Shown: positions 1 to 12,615, numbered from the stretch's first letter. The stretch: 64,000 bases of DNA from Diatrype stigma (GCA_022225965.2 JAKJXP020000079.1:167958-231957), one strand, 5' to 3'. Notes: generated by a model from the letters alone, not told the origin. Program-made: numbers and translations.

Positions 1-1
1 G

Positions 2-178
2 CAGGACGAGGACGTGACCGAGATTGCCAAGATTGTGCGGAGGCAGCGCGAGATGGCCGAGCAAATACATCAGGAGGTGGCCCAGCAGGTCGAAATGCTG
101 GATGATGTCAACAACCAGGTCGATGTCTTGGGCGGCAAGGTCAAGGTCGCGAAAAATAGGACCAACAAGATATCATGA
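2..178 (+). CDS. C-terminal end of a Qc-type SNARE, Vam7-like (partial)
   Basis: Frame 2 is open from the left edge to a TGA at 176-178 and gives 58 residues; the 5' part lies outside the window. The peptide has the heptad pattern of a SNARE helix: an IVRRQREMAEQI stretch, then QQVEMLDDVN, whose central Gln fits the zero-layer position, then GGKVKVAKNRTNKIS. It ends right after the helix with no membrane anchor. In Qc-SNAREs this is typical of Vam7, the PX-domain SNARE of vacuole fusion, whereas Tlg1 and Syn8 carry a C-terminal membrane segment. The SNARE call rests on pattern; the Vam7 assignment is an inference because the PX domain is not visible. The second helix of a Sec9/SNAP-25 protein is the main alternative. 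Confidence 0.6.
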   Translation, partial: QDEDVTEIAKIVRRQREMAEQIHQEVAQQVEMLDDVNNQVDVLGGKVKVAKNRTNKIS

Positions 179-1335
179 TTGATTCGTTAATCGATAGGAC
201 GGGGCCGTGAGGGAGGCCCTAGCTGAGCAACTGGGTTGCTTATTCGAAGAATGCATAGCCTGGCACATCTATTGGATCCGGGTCTCAGTCGATATAATTT
301 GTACAGTATGTCACTATAGTATTTTGCGGTTTTGCCTGAAGCGCATGAGCTTCAGTGGTGCATTTCTAGGCTAGCATAGAATTAATATTGGTTTTCACAC
401 GCACATGCGAAGTAACATATTGATACTGGCTACCGCCACGCGAACCATGGTAATTAGAAGTCTCGTTTGACATGTAGCTGGACTAATTATTACGTCTTCG
501 TCAATGATACAACCAGACGTGTAATGCATACGCGATTGAACCTGCCACTATACCTCCAAAGGCGCCCAGCCGACTCGAATCCACCAAAGGCCTTTGGCAG
601 AGCAGTCCAGTCCAGTCCTTCTCTTGGCCCGTCCCGAGCCTCGACTACGAGGTACGCCTCATGCGATCCACGAAATTTCCTGCCCAGGGAAAACCTTTCA
701 CGTGTTACCTCTGGCCCCTACCCCCGCGACAACAACGGTGACGTGATTGGTGCCATGGTTGCGGAAGATCCAGTCACTGGCAGATCCATTGCACCAACCA
801 GCAAGCTCTCCAGCGGGCATCTGCGGAGATCCCTCAGGGCGGGGGCTCCGTATCACACCGGACCGAGCCGCTATTTAGCGACGGGGCCAAAGATGCACGG
901 AGGCGGGGCGGGGAGGGGGGCTCTTAAGCGCTAGAATCGGAGCCGACCGCGCATAGCGGTCGTTTGCCTATCCCGATTGACATGTTTAGGGGACGGCTAG
1001 ACCTGATGTGTTGACTTGACGGGATATGAATGTCAATAACACATCATACCTCAAATTGATTGGAATTGATCGCCCTTTAGCCATATAACTATGGTTTCGT
1101 CTGAGTCCACGCGAAAAATCCATATATGCATCTTCGTGTAGTGATCTTAAAGTTAAGGTGCCGCGCATGGACTGACAGCACATACGAAATGTCTCCGGAA
1201 AAGGAAAAGAAAGGGGGGCTGAATTAACGACATAAGAGTTAACTATTATCTAGATCCTCAAAGTCAAATGAAACATAATGTTGAGGGCGTACGGTGATTA
1301 TGAATTATCAATACGTGATCTCTTGTCGCATCGCA
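179..1335. other. Intergenic spacer
   Basis: This holds the presumed 3' UTR of the SNARE gene and then spacer. An open frame at 467-934 (+) starts at a TTG, is rich in Arg, Ser and Pro, and matches no family I know, so I do not call it a gene. Confidence 0.5.
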
Positions 1336-1794
1336 TCAAGTTTTTTCCTTTAGAGTTGGTGTCAAATATCCAGGCCTCTGTTTCCCAGGTACGAAACGGA
1401 ATTCCCCGGGCACTTCCATTCCGAGGAAGATTTTTATGATGACCATGGCCGCGAACAGCGGTTCTATTTGCATCGAGTCGCTCCCTTCGATCAGCCGTAT
1501 CCGATGGTCGTCTAGCTCCTGCGGCAGCTGGGAGAAAATCGAGTCGGGCTTGCCTGGGACGAAGCAGGCGCATGGTCCATAGTTCTGTATCTTGTTGTGG
1601 TGGAACAGAAACTCCACGCCCTCAGGTCGAACGTAGTAAAGGCCGTGGCAGTAGCTATCCGAGTTCGCAATTATCAGCTGGGGCGAATTGCCGCATGGGC
1701 CGTCGCCCGCATCCAACACTAGACATCTCAACTCCTTTTCGAGTTCTTGGGAGAGGTATTTCGATCGCTTTACCTGGGGTGTGGATCGAAGCAT
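1336..1794 (-). CDS. Hypothetical protein (doubtful)
   Basis: A minus-strand frame gives 152 residues from the first ATG (complement of 1792-1794); the frame is open further upstream to about 1950 without an ATG, so an upstream exon is possible. Composition is mixed rather than low-complexity, with scattered Cys and His (CHGLYYVRPEG, GPCACFVPG), a hydrophobic segment AAMVIIKIFLGM near the end, and a Lys-rich tail. I recognise no family. It could be a real orphan gene, a fragment of one, or a chance frame; no strong promoter or splice signals settle it. Confidence 0.28.
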   Translation of the reverse strand: MLRSTPQVKRSKYLSQELEKELRCLVLDAGDGPCGNSPQLIIANSDSYCHGLYYVRPEGVEFLFHHNKIQNYGPCACFVPGKPDSIFSQLPQELDDHRIRLIEGSDSMQIEPLFAAMVIIKIFLGMEVPGEFRFVPGKQRPGYLTPTLKEKT

Positions 1795-2407
1795 TGCCGG
1801 AGAACAATATATGTATTTGGAAACGTAAGATGCTGGATATAAAGCTACAACATGTGGGCAGGCCCTCTGGGTTCGAGAAGATTCATATGTATGAATTAAG
1901 ATAAAGAAAGCTTCAGTCGTGTCAGGTTTCAGTCTTTGTAACAGGGTCAAGTAGATGACGAAATATTGCAGTCAAGCCGAGCTTTTTACGAGACAAACCG
2001 AGGTCCTACTTGTATACAAGTATAGAGCAGTGATACGGAACGCTAGCCGTATTTCAATTGACAATGCCTTTGTTTAAAACAATGGATGTGTTCAACTATG
2101 GAAGCTAGTCTACCCGGATAGCGAAGGTTGACAAAGGGCTGGGAGCTATTATACGAAGTGGTCGACGAACAACATGATGATAGTATAGAAAATAACTCAA
2201 GGATATAAAAACAATTGTCTTTGTAATACTTCTGTGGATTGAGCAGTATCTTAGAGCGTTCCGAGTGCTTTGTCACCATTCCTATATGAATGTTCTCCTA
2301 TCCCCTAGTGGTGTGGTGGCTATGCGCATTCAAGCACGACGACCAGCTGCCCACGACACCAACGATACATCCACCAACAGCGACGAAACCATACCGATCC
2401 ATTCACC

Positions 2408-3193
2408 ATGAGTACGCTAAGTATACGTCCGACCCCTGCGACGACGTTCGAACCGATCCAGGTGAGATCGGCCGACGAGCACAGGCGTCAGGTGCTTATC
2501 CGGTATGCATGGGACATATACGGATACATCATCACGTCCCAGGAGGCCGACGAGATCCTAAACGAAGGTCTCTGGGACGACGTCGACCAGTTCATAAGGT
2601 ACATGTGGGACGCGAACTTCGGCGAGGCGACCCCGGACTCGACGAACGTCAAGCTGCCAGGCGCCGTACAGGTCTACGGCTTGGAACAGCTCGGCCTTGC
2701 GAGGGCAGTATCGGAGCCTAGCGGTGACAGCGACGGCGACGATACTGACGAGGGAGACGACGAGGATGGAATAAGCCTCGCGTCGACCTCGTCTCTGACC
2801 CTCACGGGATACGAGATGTTCGAGGACGCGGAGCTGGGGTGGCTTCCCGTCTACACCGCGGACAGTCCTCCGTCTTACGCCTCCTGTGCGCCTCTGGACC
2901 CACCTGAGTACACCCTCGCGGTGGCGGTAGAGGCTACCGGGGAAGGCGAGGACGCCACCTCTACCGTTGAGATTACTCCGGTATTGGAGCCTACCTCTCC
3001 TGACAAGGAAGAGGGGGCTATCCCCGGGGGAGAGAAGATACCTTGCGCTTCTGACGAGAAGTCGACAGGCGTCTTCGCTTCCATGGGCGCCCGGATGGAT
3101 CGAAAGATCCTGAAGGCGAAACGGGGCGTTGCACGAAGGCTCAAGGCGATTTCGCCTCGGAGAGCCTTTAGGAGGGCATGCCGCTTACACTAG
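2408..3193 (+). CDS. Acidic orphan protein, 261 aa
   Basis: A single-exon frame starts at an ATG in good context (caccATGa) and ends at TAG 3191-3193. The N-terminal 90 residues look folded and mostly helical (RYAWDIYGYIITSQEADEIL, WDDVDQFIRYMWDANFGE). The middle is disordered and very acidic (GDSDGDDTDEGDDEDG), followed by a Pro/Thr/Glu-rich segment, and the last 40 residues are strongly basic with Arg-rich stretches (KAKRGVARRLKAISPRRAFRRA). GC content and codon use are higher than in the flanking spacer, which supports a real gene. I know no domain that fits; the charge segregation alone does not show a function. An out-of-frame ORF overlapping the start (2290-2721) is treated as a shadow. 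Confidence 0.62.
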   Translation: MSTLSIRPTPATTFEPIQVRSADEHRRQVLIRYAWDIYGYIITSQEADEILNEGLWDDVDQFIRYMWDANFGEATPDSTNVKLPGAVQVYGLEQLGLARAVSEPSGDSDGDDTDEGDDEDGISLASTSSLTLTGYEMFEDAELGWLPVYTADSPPSYASCAPLDPPEYTLAVAVEATGEGEDATSTVEITPVLEPTSPDKEEGAIPGGEKIPCASDEKSTGVFASMGARMDRKILKAKRGVARRLKAISPRRAFRRACRLH

Positions 3194-4703
3194 TGAGCAG
3201 GCAGGGGGTGGGACTCGTGGGAAACGGTACCATGTGAAATCAGGGTTTATTTCCTTTGTGATATTGTCTGGCCAGACATTCTTTCATTTGTTGTGTAATG
3301 TTCAATGCTTTTTCTCTTCGCCCTAGAAATAGGGCTTCCCTTTCGCCCCTAGAAGTAGGGTGCTCATGTATATAGGCAATAGTGATACAACTAGGACCAA
3401 GCGTTGAACCATTACTGTTCTTAGGTGTGTCCCACAAGTTACGTTTTGAGTGGTGAGATAAATGCCCTTGAAATGTATGTTACGTGAATACAGAAGATAA
3501 TATACTAGAAGGCATATACCCGGATAGCCCATGGGCTGCATACGCACCGTTGGTCAGAGGGCCGACGGAGGAAACCGAGTCCTACCCTTCGTATGTGATT
3601 TTGTTAGGACTTCCCAGCACACTTAGATTGGCCGGTCTGAACCACTTGATCAGTCCATATTAATGTGAGCGGAACCCTTATTATCTGGTATCAAATACTC
3701 GAGGTCGAATCAACTTGCTTTACGCCAGTCTTTAGCCCCTTTCCCTGACCCCTTTACCCTTGCAGGTGGTGCCATCTATATTGGCAAGAAAATCAAGCAC
3801 TCTTCAGCACAATTTCGACCCACGATGATAATCACGTAGACTTCTGTCTATACAAGCTGATGTTTGCATGTTAGCCGAGAGCGCCACGTTGGCCGACGAT
3901 TCAGGTTCACCTTGAGGGCGAGCTCGTTGTGATTCGCTAGATAACACATGGCACTGCTAGTTGCGCTGAGCATACAACAGGCAACCCATGTCCACATGTG
4001 TCAGCCAGTTTCCTTACATGATGAGCTGCTAATTCATATGGATTTAGATTAAAACATAGGTTCCAATGCAGAAGCTGTTGCTAAGACCTGATGGATAGTT
4101 CGAACTGTACAGGCCAATCCCAAGACTGTGATAGGTCTGAGACGTTGACTGGACTTGGCTTGGTGAGATGTAAAGGATCAATTAATCTTGGCTTGCATTC
4201 TTGGAGACGAGGCTTCTGCATACTGGCCTCTCTTTGCTGGAACGGGATGCACCTGGTCAGTCTTTCAGCTCCAGTCTCACTTGGAGCCTTTCCAAAAAGG
4301 GACATCTTCAATCTCAGGAGGCAACCAGACTGCAACGTTGGGATCCAAAGCTACACCTCATTTAGAGAGTATCGACTTCTTTTGGCGCCGGTCAGGTCTC
4401 ATGTGTCAAGCCATTGAGTATTTATGTGTTGCAATATTAGCTGGGACGGCCACAGGCAAGTCGAGCTGAGCCACGAAGCCCGGGCGGCCCGGGGTCGGCA
4501 ACGCCGTGCTATGCAAATGCCGAGTATGGGGTACATGTCTCATGGGATGATGTATACGATGATCTGCGAGTACAAAAACAAGAAGTTCTGCCGTTGTGCG
4601 ACAGATTCAAACGACTGAGCCAGACCATGAGTTTTTGGAACTCCTGTTGCCCAAGCTGAAGCGCCGTCATTATTGCTGTTGTGATTTCTTGTGCTTTGGC
4701 ACC
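3194..4703. other. Intergenic spacer upstream of the NLR-like gene
   Basis: No supportable gene. It contains the presumed 3' UTR of the orphan gene and the 5' region of the large STAND gene. Short frames at 4091-4469 are unrelated to any family I know. A stretch at about 3602-3700 begins TGTTAGGACTTCCC and is followed by TGGTATCAAATAC, which loosely resembles the edge of an LTR plus a primer-binding site, but I found no second copy or retroelement coding sequence. Confidence 0.4.
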
Positions 4704-7700
4704 ATGCTGGGACTGTTGAAGACCCCTTCGGGTATGACTTCCTCCTACCTCATACAACAAGAGATACCAAGCTAACATATGCTTAGCAGGTCAAGGTCAG
4801 GGGGACTCACTACCGAAGCTAAGCAAGCAGGGACCAGAGCCTTTGGTCCAGCCTTTAGCTCGCGAGACAGAGACCAGTCCCATCTCCGAGAATCCATCTC
4901 GGGTAGACGACTTGGCCGCGAGCCGTCTTCTGTCACCCGTGCTCTCACCATCGCCGTCTTTCGGCAGTATTCGCATCAACAAGCGTACATCATCTCACGT
5001 CAGTCATGCCAAACAGTTCAATGGCCATACGGCAACCATCAGCCACGTGAAGGAGCAGTATGCCTCCGTTCGCCAACGGTGCCTACGAGACCTAGGTGCC
5101 GGGGTGGGCTTCCGCGCCTTTGACACGTCTTACACCGGTCTCTTGGAGTGGATCCGTAATGAGCGCATCACCAGATTGCCTCACAAAGGCGGCTCATGGG
5201 ATCGAGTCCTCATCGCCGCGCAATACTTTGCTGTTCAAGTGAATCGACTGAGGGAGACCATTGAATCCTTTACACCAGAATGTGGAGCGGCTTCTAATCT
5301 GGTGTTCGGCCAGTGTTTGCTCCTGCTGGAGGTGGGACTTCCTCCCCCTATCCCCCGGTTCCTTAATGGTGCAACTGCTAACAGATAAGTAGCTCGGTCA
5401 TGAGAATGCTGAAGCGCTAGAAACCGCATTCAACTTGTTCTACCAGTTCGGGCTTGAGCTCGCCCCTTTGCTGAAGGCCGAGGGCAAGCTCCTCTTGGTC
5501 CCCTCGATCATGGAGAACATCGGCCGTGCATTCTCTGAACTGCTGGGCATTGTCGCAGGAGTCGCCATAGCATTCTACTCAGCTGTGCATGGCGCCCGGC
5601 AGTCCACCCGGATCGATATTTATGTAGCATTCAGTTCACCTATCGAGAGTTTTCGGTCACGCGTTGAGCACTGTGCTCATGAGATGTGGACATCCAAGCT
5701 CCATGCAGAAGGGTATAACGAAGGACTCTTTGAACTCCTGCGCAAGTGGCTAGCACCGCAGGATTCCACACTTGCATTTCTCGCATCCAATAGGATTAAC
5801 CTGACTGCCCGGCCTGAGGAATACACCTGCACTTGGTTTCAGTCCCATCTCAATCAATTTTTCAAGGGTGATGAAAAGGTTCTAGTTGTGGAGGGCAAGT
5901 CGGGTTCGGGCAAGACAACACTTGCCAACTGGACTGTGAACAGGCTCCAAAGGCCCATATTCAACAGAGAGGTGGCAACGTTGAGTTTCTTTTACGGTAA
6001 GTAAATTTGCTTCTATGGGCTGCTGAAGAAGAGATATTGTGCTCACTAAGCTCCAGACTCGAACATCGCTTCTCAAACGACATGCCTTGGCATGTTAAAG
6101 ACATTCCTATATCAACTACTGTCGCTTCGAATCGGCGATGTTGATCTGTTTGAGGTCCTAGTTGAAGCGTACGAAGACGCCAAGAGTTTGAAGACTGCCC
6201 AGGACCAGGAAGAGAAACTGTGGGCAGCGTTCAGAGAAGCGCTCAAATTCTCTGGGCATGCGCCAGACATCCTTAGCCTTGATGGCTCCGATGACAAAGA
6301 TGAGGTCATAGCTATTGTCGTTGACGGTCTTGACGAGATGACGGGCCTCAAACCTGCGGCGAAGCAAGTATCCACCAAGCTTAGCGAGTTGGCGAGTGAA
6401 GATGTTCGCGTGATTCAATTCTCCCAGCCCTTGGAGTTGGGGATAGGGGAGAAGATCGACCTATCCTTGGACAACATCTCGGATGATATCCAAACAATCA
6501 TCAGCCAGGGGCTCGCTCACCATTCCCATTTCACGGACAGAGATTACGTTGAACAAGAATACATACTCGAGAGACTCATCGAGATTTGTGACGGATCGAT
6601 GCTGGTGGCTTATCTTTGCGTACAATACCTGGCTCTCCAGGATACGCACGATAAGTTCAGCAAAGCCGTCGATCTTCTTAGCAAATCGACCGTTACTGTA
6701 GCCGAACATGTCCAGAGGCTTCTCGGGATAGTCAAGCTTGACTCCCACAGCAAGGCAGTGTTGTCATTCCTGACTGTTGCTCAAAGACCCCTGAGCCTGA
6801 AAGAAATCGAGCTACTACTTCGGGCAAACCCCAAGGGCACCGGCTTTGAAGAACCGATCTCGCTAGGTCCCATTCTGAGATCTATCGCACCTTTCACAGT
6901 TTCTGCTGAGGGACTCATTGCTATCCGCCACAACGCTATCGAACGAGCACTACTTTCTATCCCTGATACCTCAAACGTATCCCTGCATCTCAAGGAGCGA
7001 CACAAGGACTTTTTGATTCGACTGTTCGCCAACGCAAAGCAGCACCTTCGAGACAGTGATAATGAGCTGTGCTTGGAACTTCTAGACCACACAGAGGTAG
7101 AAAGACGTATTGCTTCTCATCGTCTCGTCGAGTACACTGTCCGGTACTGGACTATTCACTTCAAGCTTTCATCATCCTTGTACAAGGTACAAGGTGACCT
7201 TCAGCTACCAAAGGAGTTCGCTGCTGTCTTCCCGACCTCCATCACTTTCGCCTTATTGGAGGCTAGCTGTTGGAAAGCCCAGTCCTTCCCTCACGAGGCG
7301 ATTGAGCTACTCACCATCGCCTTTCGCGTGCGCAAAGCACTCTTTGGCCCAGAACATTCAAGCGTGCTTCAATCGGCCATCATCTGTGCTATTTTCCACG
7401 AGACTGTTCTGTTCCATCCCACAGAAGCAGTGAAATGGTACGCCCGCGTAGTCAAGATTGGAAAAGTGGTGCTTGGTGTCCAGTCAGAACTGGTCATCAC
7501 TTGCTGCCAAACACTGCTTCGCATCTCGCAAAGCCTTGTCACGAAGACTCGCACGGAGATCATGACATTCCGGGAGGAGGTCCTCATCACGCTTGTGTCA
7601 TCCTACACCCACCGCTACGGACCATCATCTAAAGAGGTTCTTGAAGTTTACGAAGCGCTTGCTGAGTTATATGTCTTCATATCTGAAGAAAAGAAAGCCG

Positions 7701-10700
7701 TGGATATACAGGCGAAGATTCGGGAGATTGATATCGCCATCCACGGTGGTCATCTAGAGGAGCACGAATCAGTGGATCGCCATCTTGACGTCATCCTACA
7801 GAAACACAAGCACGGCAAGGAGATTGATGGTTTCGACAGCCTGTTGTTTGGCTTCGAGGTCGAGCTTGAGGAATCCTGGACTATAGTCCAGGTGGAGAGC
7901 ATGTTGCGCTTTGCCCTGGAGCTCATTAGGCTCGAACGTTTTGTCGAAGCCGAAGAGATCTACCTAGACCTTTGGCTCAAGCTCACTGAACATTGCCATA
8001 CCGTTCAGATATGCGAGTGGCACGAAAAGAAGATCGAAGTCATGCTCAAGTACTCTTCTTTCTTGTACAACCACAAGCGCGTCGAGGAAGCATCGGCTAT
8101 TCTGATATGTTGCTGGAATGAGTATTCTGTCCACCAGGTCTCGATGTTCGAGTCAATCATCGTCCTCCTGAAGGAAGTTGCAGTTAGCATGAAGCTTGTG
8201 GGATTGGTCTCGCTATCGTTAACGGCCTTTCAAAAATGCTGGTCTTGGTTCAAATCGTCGCACAAAGAAAGCAGCACTGTCTTCAAGGAGATTGAAGAAC
8301 ATATCGCGGTTACTTCCAAAGAGATCGTGAAGAAGTCGTCTACCACGACGATAAGCTCATCGTCGGAGACTGTCATTCGCGAGGTTTTCGAATCGTCGTT
8401 CTCTAGCGAGGAGACCGAGATAACCACCACGACTGTTGAGCTCTCTGAGTCCTTGACGTCCATCTATGTGGAGCAAGAGCGATGGTCGGAGGCTATCGCG
8501 GTCATCAAGACTACGTTGAAGAAGTCCTGGGCTAACTTTTTCGCCGAGTCGATCGAGGCCATTTCAATGACTAGCAAGTTCTATTCGGAAAGCATCGACC
8601 TCGTCTTGAAGCTGGCTCACTGTTATATCAGCCAGAGGCGGTACGAAAAGGCCGAGTACATCTACTTGAGACTTTATCGCGTACATCGGAAGTCCTGCCG
8701 CTTAGACGATGCGGCAGTGATCAAATACAGCGACCTGTACTTGGAGTTTCTCGAGAAGCACGAGATGTTCGGCCTGGTGATTAGCTTCTATCAAGAACTC
8801 CTCGTTGAGTATCGTTCCTTTTACGGACACTCTCACTCAAAGACCATCGCCATTCTGTATGCTCTTGGTGATATCTGTCGACGTCATTATCTCACACACG
8901 GCTATTGGATTGAATACTACATGGAAATCGTAACGACTCTGAATAAAGGGGCTCTCGTCTGCCATGAGGATGCGTTCCGCGCACTCGTCATCGTCGCAGA
9001 GCATTACTATGAGACTCTTCGGTATTCGGAATCTCTCATCCACTTCAGGTCTATTATCGCGACATTCTGCAAGTTCGGGACCAAGTTCAGCTACTTCGAA
9101 GACATCACCCGTGTTCAGGTTATCTTCGAGAAGTATTACAAAGCAATCGAAGAGACCAAAATCGAGATCCACGAACACGTGAAGATACTCAAGGAAATCC
9201 GTGAAGCCTGCTTCAAGTACTACGGCGAGTCTTCTTCAATCTCAACAAGCGTCACGATTGTTCTGGCGGAGGTGTGCTGCAAGAGCGAGAAGTACGAATT
9301 CGAGGCCGCATCGTACTATGAGCATATCCTCAAGCACTCCAAGACGGTATCGACAACAGTTGTGAAGCGCAGCCAGAGCACTCTGAAATCACTCTATGTC
9401 AAGCAGATTACCTCGTCTAGCTCCTCAGCTACAGTGACCAAAGAGACGATCGAAAAGGCGACCTCCATGACGTACGAACGCTATGTAGAAGTCAGGAAAA
9501 CCCACGCCTGCTCTCATGAGACCACGTTGACTCACCTGAAGGAACTCGTGATGCTTTATCATAAGCAACAAAAGCTCGAGTTGGCGATCAAGGAGCTGCG
9601 AAGCCTTGTCATAGACTGCTTCACAAAGGTGACATCGTCGAAAGAGCTTATCGCGGTGGCCAAGACTATCGCGGACATGTACACGTCCTGTGGCTACAGC
9701 TCGCATGGTCTCACCCTCGTCCGAGAGCTCAAACTGCAGGTGATCTACAAGTCAGTGACGAAGGGCTGCGACTTCGACGTCACTAAGGTAGGGCGCTCCT
9801 CCTGCTTCGCCTTCATCGCCGCGCTCGAGTACCATCTCCGCGCGGACTTCTCGCTCACCATCGCAAGCTTCATGGCCGAGCTCCTGGCCGAGCACGCCTT
9901 CTACGAGCGGTTCGTGTCTTGCATCCGGACCAAGTCCAAGAACGAGGTCGTCATCCTCCACGCCTCCCGCCTCCGACAGATCCTGTTCCGAACGCGCCGC
10001 AGCGAGGACTTCGAGATAATCGAACGGCAGGCTCTGGAATACTTCTCGTCCACGGAAGTGGCCGTCTTGAAGAAGACATCCAAGGCCTCGGTGGCCGCCT
10101 TCGTGAAGGTGCTGCTGTCGCACTTCTCCGGGCGCGTGCAGCCGAAGAACTTCGTCGGCTCGGCGGGCCACGCCGCCATCGCCGAGCTGAAGCTTCTCCT
10201 GGAAAGCCACAAATACCCCGCGGCGCTTGACCTCGCCCGATGCACCTTCCACTTCCTCGTGGAGCACCAGGGGCTCGACGACCCAACCGAGATTACCCTG
10301 GGCTTCCAGCTGTGCCTGATGATGGCGGGCCGCGGCGAGTACAAGTACAGCGACAAGGCCGGCCCGGACGCTGCCACGCGCAAGGCCATGCTGGAGTTCT
10401 CCGAGACGATCCTGGCCGCGGTGCTCGACATATGCAAGAAGCACAACCTGGACCTGGAGCGCTGCCCGCTGGCCGAGATCAACGAGCTGGTCGCCCTGCT
10501 CGGCGACCTCGGCGCCCACCACCAGGGGCACAAGAGCCGCCTGCAGCTGCAGTGGCTCCTGGTCAAGCTCTGGGACTCGCGCGAGCGCCAGACGGCGTGG
10601 GCGCCCGAGGTCATGCTCAAGTTGGGCCAGCGGCTGGTGCAGGCGCGGTTCGCGAACGGCGAGCACGGCGCCGCCATCAAGCTCGCCGAGGACCTCGTCT

Positions 10701-11512
10701 ACAACGTGCGCCGCGTCCACGGGCCGCGCCACCAGCATACCCTGGAGATGTACGCGCTGCTGGCCAGCCTGTACACCAGCGCCGGACAGCACTACCACGC
10801 GCAGGCGGCCGCGGTGGCGGCGACCCCGGCGGCGGGAGGCAGCAGCAGTACCGAGGCCAAGAAGCGCGCGGGCGACCTCGCGCGGAACTACTTCCGCAAG
10901 GCTGTCAGCGTCAACGAGGACGTGCTCAAGCTGCTCGTGGACGTCAACGCGGATGACAGCGACGACGAAGGCGATGACCAGTACTCGGTTGTCAGCGGCA
11001 GCAATCGGGGCTCCGTCAGGGGCTTGGGGAGCAGGAGCTCCTCCTCCCGCTATGTCGACCCCCGCTTCGCCGCGGCGGCAGGCACTGCCACCAACGGCCA
11101 CGGTCACGGCCACGGTCACGGTCACGGCGGGGCCAAGAAGAGGGCCGGTTCTGGCGGAAAGGAGGTGGAGGCTTTTGTCATGGGCAAGGACGGGGGGCGT
11201 GGCACAGCCGGAGGCCCACCTCAAGCCCAAGCATCGACGGTATCGCTAGCCGCGGCGGCGCGGAGACACCTGCGGCTGCTCAAGCTGGCGGTGCAGCGCC
11301 TCGGCGGCTGGGGCCGGCCGACGGCCGCGGCGGCGCGCCAGGTCCACGGCTTGACCGCTCAGGTCTGGAAGGAACTGGGCCCCGAGCTGAAGATGGCGGA
11401 GGAAGAGGTCCTCAGCAGCAAATGGAAGATCGAGGGGTTCGGCGGCGGCAGGGCCGAGGCCGGCTTCGAGGAGGATGGCTTTCGGGTTCCTGGAAGCTGG
11501 GCGCTTTACTAG
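4704..11512 (+). CDS. Giant STAND/NLR-type NTPase with TPR-like C-terminus, 2210 aa
   Basis: Four exons: 4704-4731, 4787-5331, 5393-5996, 6057-11512 (TAG). Introns of 55, 61 and 60 nt join in frame, with donors GTATGA, GTGGGA and GTAAGT and acceptors TAG, TAG and CAG. The ATG at 4704 lies in caccATG, with an upstream in-frame stop at 4656. Residues 1-70 are disordered. Residues about 75-300 form a helical domain with a hydrophobic segment (LLGIVAGVAIAFYSAV) in the place of the effector/adaptor of fungal NLRs. The P-loop GKSGSGKT is at about 359-366 and Walker B IVVDGLDE at about 479-486, the NACHT-like arrangement. The rest is a long series of paired helices resembling TPRs (FPHEAIELLTIAFRVRKALF is one), interrupted by Ser/Thr-rich linkers, then a Gly-His run and a basic tail. 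STAND proteins act as nucleotide switches, in fungi often in non-self recognition; the role here is an inference. The N-terminal domain may be DUF7708-like, but I cannot confirm it. Confidence 0.85.
11096..11128 (+). repeat. Gly-His coding repeat in the NLR-like gene
   Basis: A GGYCAC hexamer is repeated about five times in frame and encodes alternating Gly and His near residue 2073 of the NLR-like protein. Surrounding residues are Ala- and Gly-rich, so the segment is probably a flexible linker. Repeat number could vary between strains. Confidence 0.85.
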
Positions 11513-12615
11513 GTGCCCACATGATCGTTCGGTTGGCTTGTGCCGAATTTGTCATTTTCTGGGCCTTTCTTTCCTTCCCGGAGGGTATCAATTTTGACGG
11601 ATATAATATGTGGCCAGATCACGATGGGGTCTTCTGTGTTTGTGCGTCTGTTATGTCGAATCTTTTTCTCCCCTTCTCTTGTAACTTATCTCAAACCACG
11701 TCGGAACAAAAGTGTGCTTTAGGATGTTTGAATATAATCGTCGTTAAGATTATTTGTCACTTTCATATAACAGGTGGAGGATCTCACGATCTTGATGCTA
11801 TATAAGTTAGGGGGGGTCGTCTTGTTCACCCTGCGTAATATACGTCTATATATGGTGTCTGGCTGTTTGGCACCCATGTGGTATGCAATAGAGAAGCTCA
11901 AAAGTACTTGGCTTTGACAAGATTCGAAACGGTAAAATAATTTCATAGCAAGCGTCTCTATTCAAAAGCAAACATCGTCATTCATTACGACAAAATACGT
12001 ACTTGGCTCTATACCTTGTCGACTGGTCTTACAGGAGTCAGCATTGTGATTGGCGGGATCTGCTCCGGTGGCAAGCCAGTGTATCATTCGCCACTTGGGA
12101 ATTATGCCTGCGTATGGCCCCTGTATTACTGCTGTACTGGTGTAATACCTTTTCTCCGCCCTGTTGGCATGCCTCTGTCCTGATTCCTCCCCTGTCAAAC
12201 TGACGGCTGGTCAGCAGTTCAACCACCGTTATCAACCCTACTTCGTTGATTTTACATGCAACGAAGAGTTCCAGTCGGTATAATATCCGGTATTATCGAG
12301 CCAATGATTCCTGCAGGCAAGATGTCCGCAGATGCAGCCAGTGGTTCCAAGTTCAGATATATAGCCCCGGCTCCTACCGGATTCGTTCTGAGCCACGGCC
12401 ATTCTCACGAGAAAAGGAGGCCTTCCCACGCTTCTCGCAATTCTGTTAGAAATGCGTGCACGAACGTAAGCAAGCCCTGGGATTATTAACCGCACCCCTT
12501 CCCACGTAACTGGAGGACCTATGTTCCCTGTTCCCGAGCTCTCACCCCTAAAGCATCACCCAGCGTTTCAACCACAATGTCGAAACATCCATAACGAGGA
12601 TAATGCTGATAAACA
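11513..12615. other. Intergenic spacer
   Basis: The 3' flank of the NLR-like gene, then spacer up to the zinc-cluster gene. The composition is fairly AT-rich and I see no supportable coding region or RNA gene. Confidence 0.5.

Noticed and set aside
467..934. 155-codon plus-strand frame
   Set aside because: Starts at TTG, has Arg/Ser/Pro-rich composition, no family match and no clear promoter.
3602..3715. LTR-like start followed by a TGGTATCA primer-binding-like site
   Set aside because: No matching second LTR, target-site duplication or gag/pol remnant was seen, so chance is more likely.
9752..11230. 492-codon frame antisense to the NLR-like gene
   Set aside because: It is the mirror of a GC-rich coding exon with strong third-position bias; the product is a Val/Leu/Arg/His-rich pseudo-sequence without domains.
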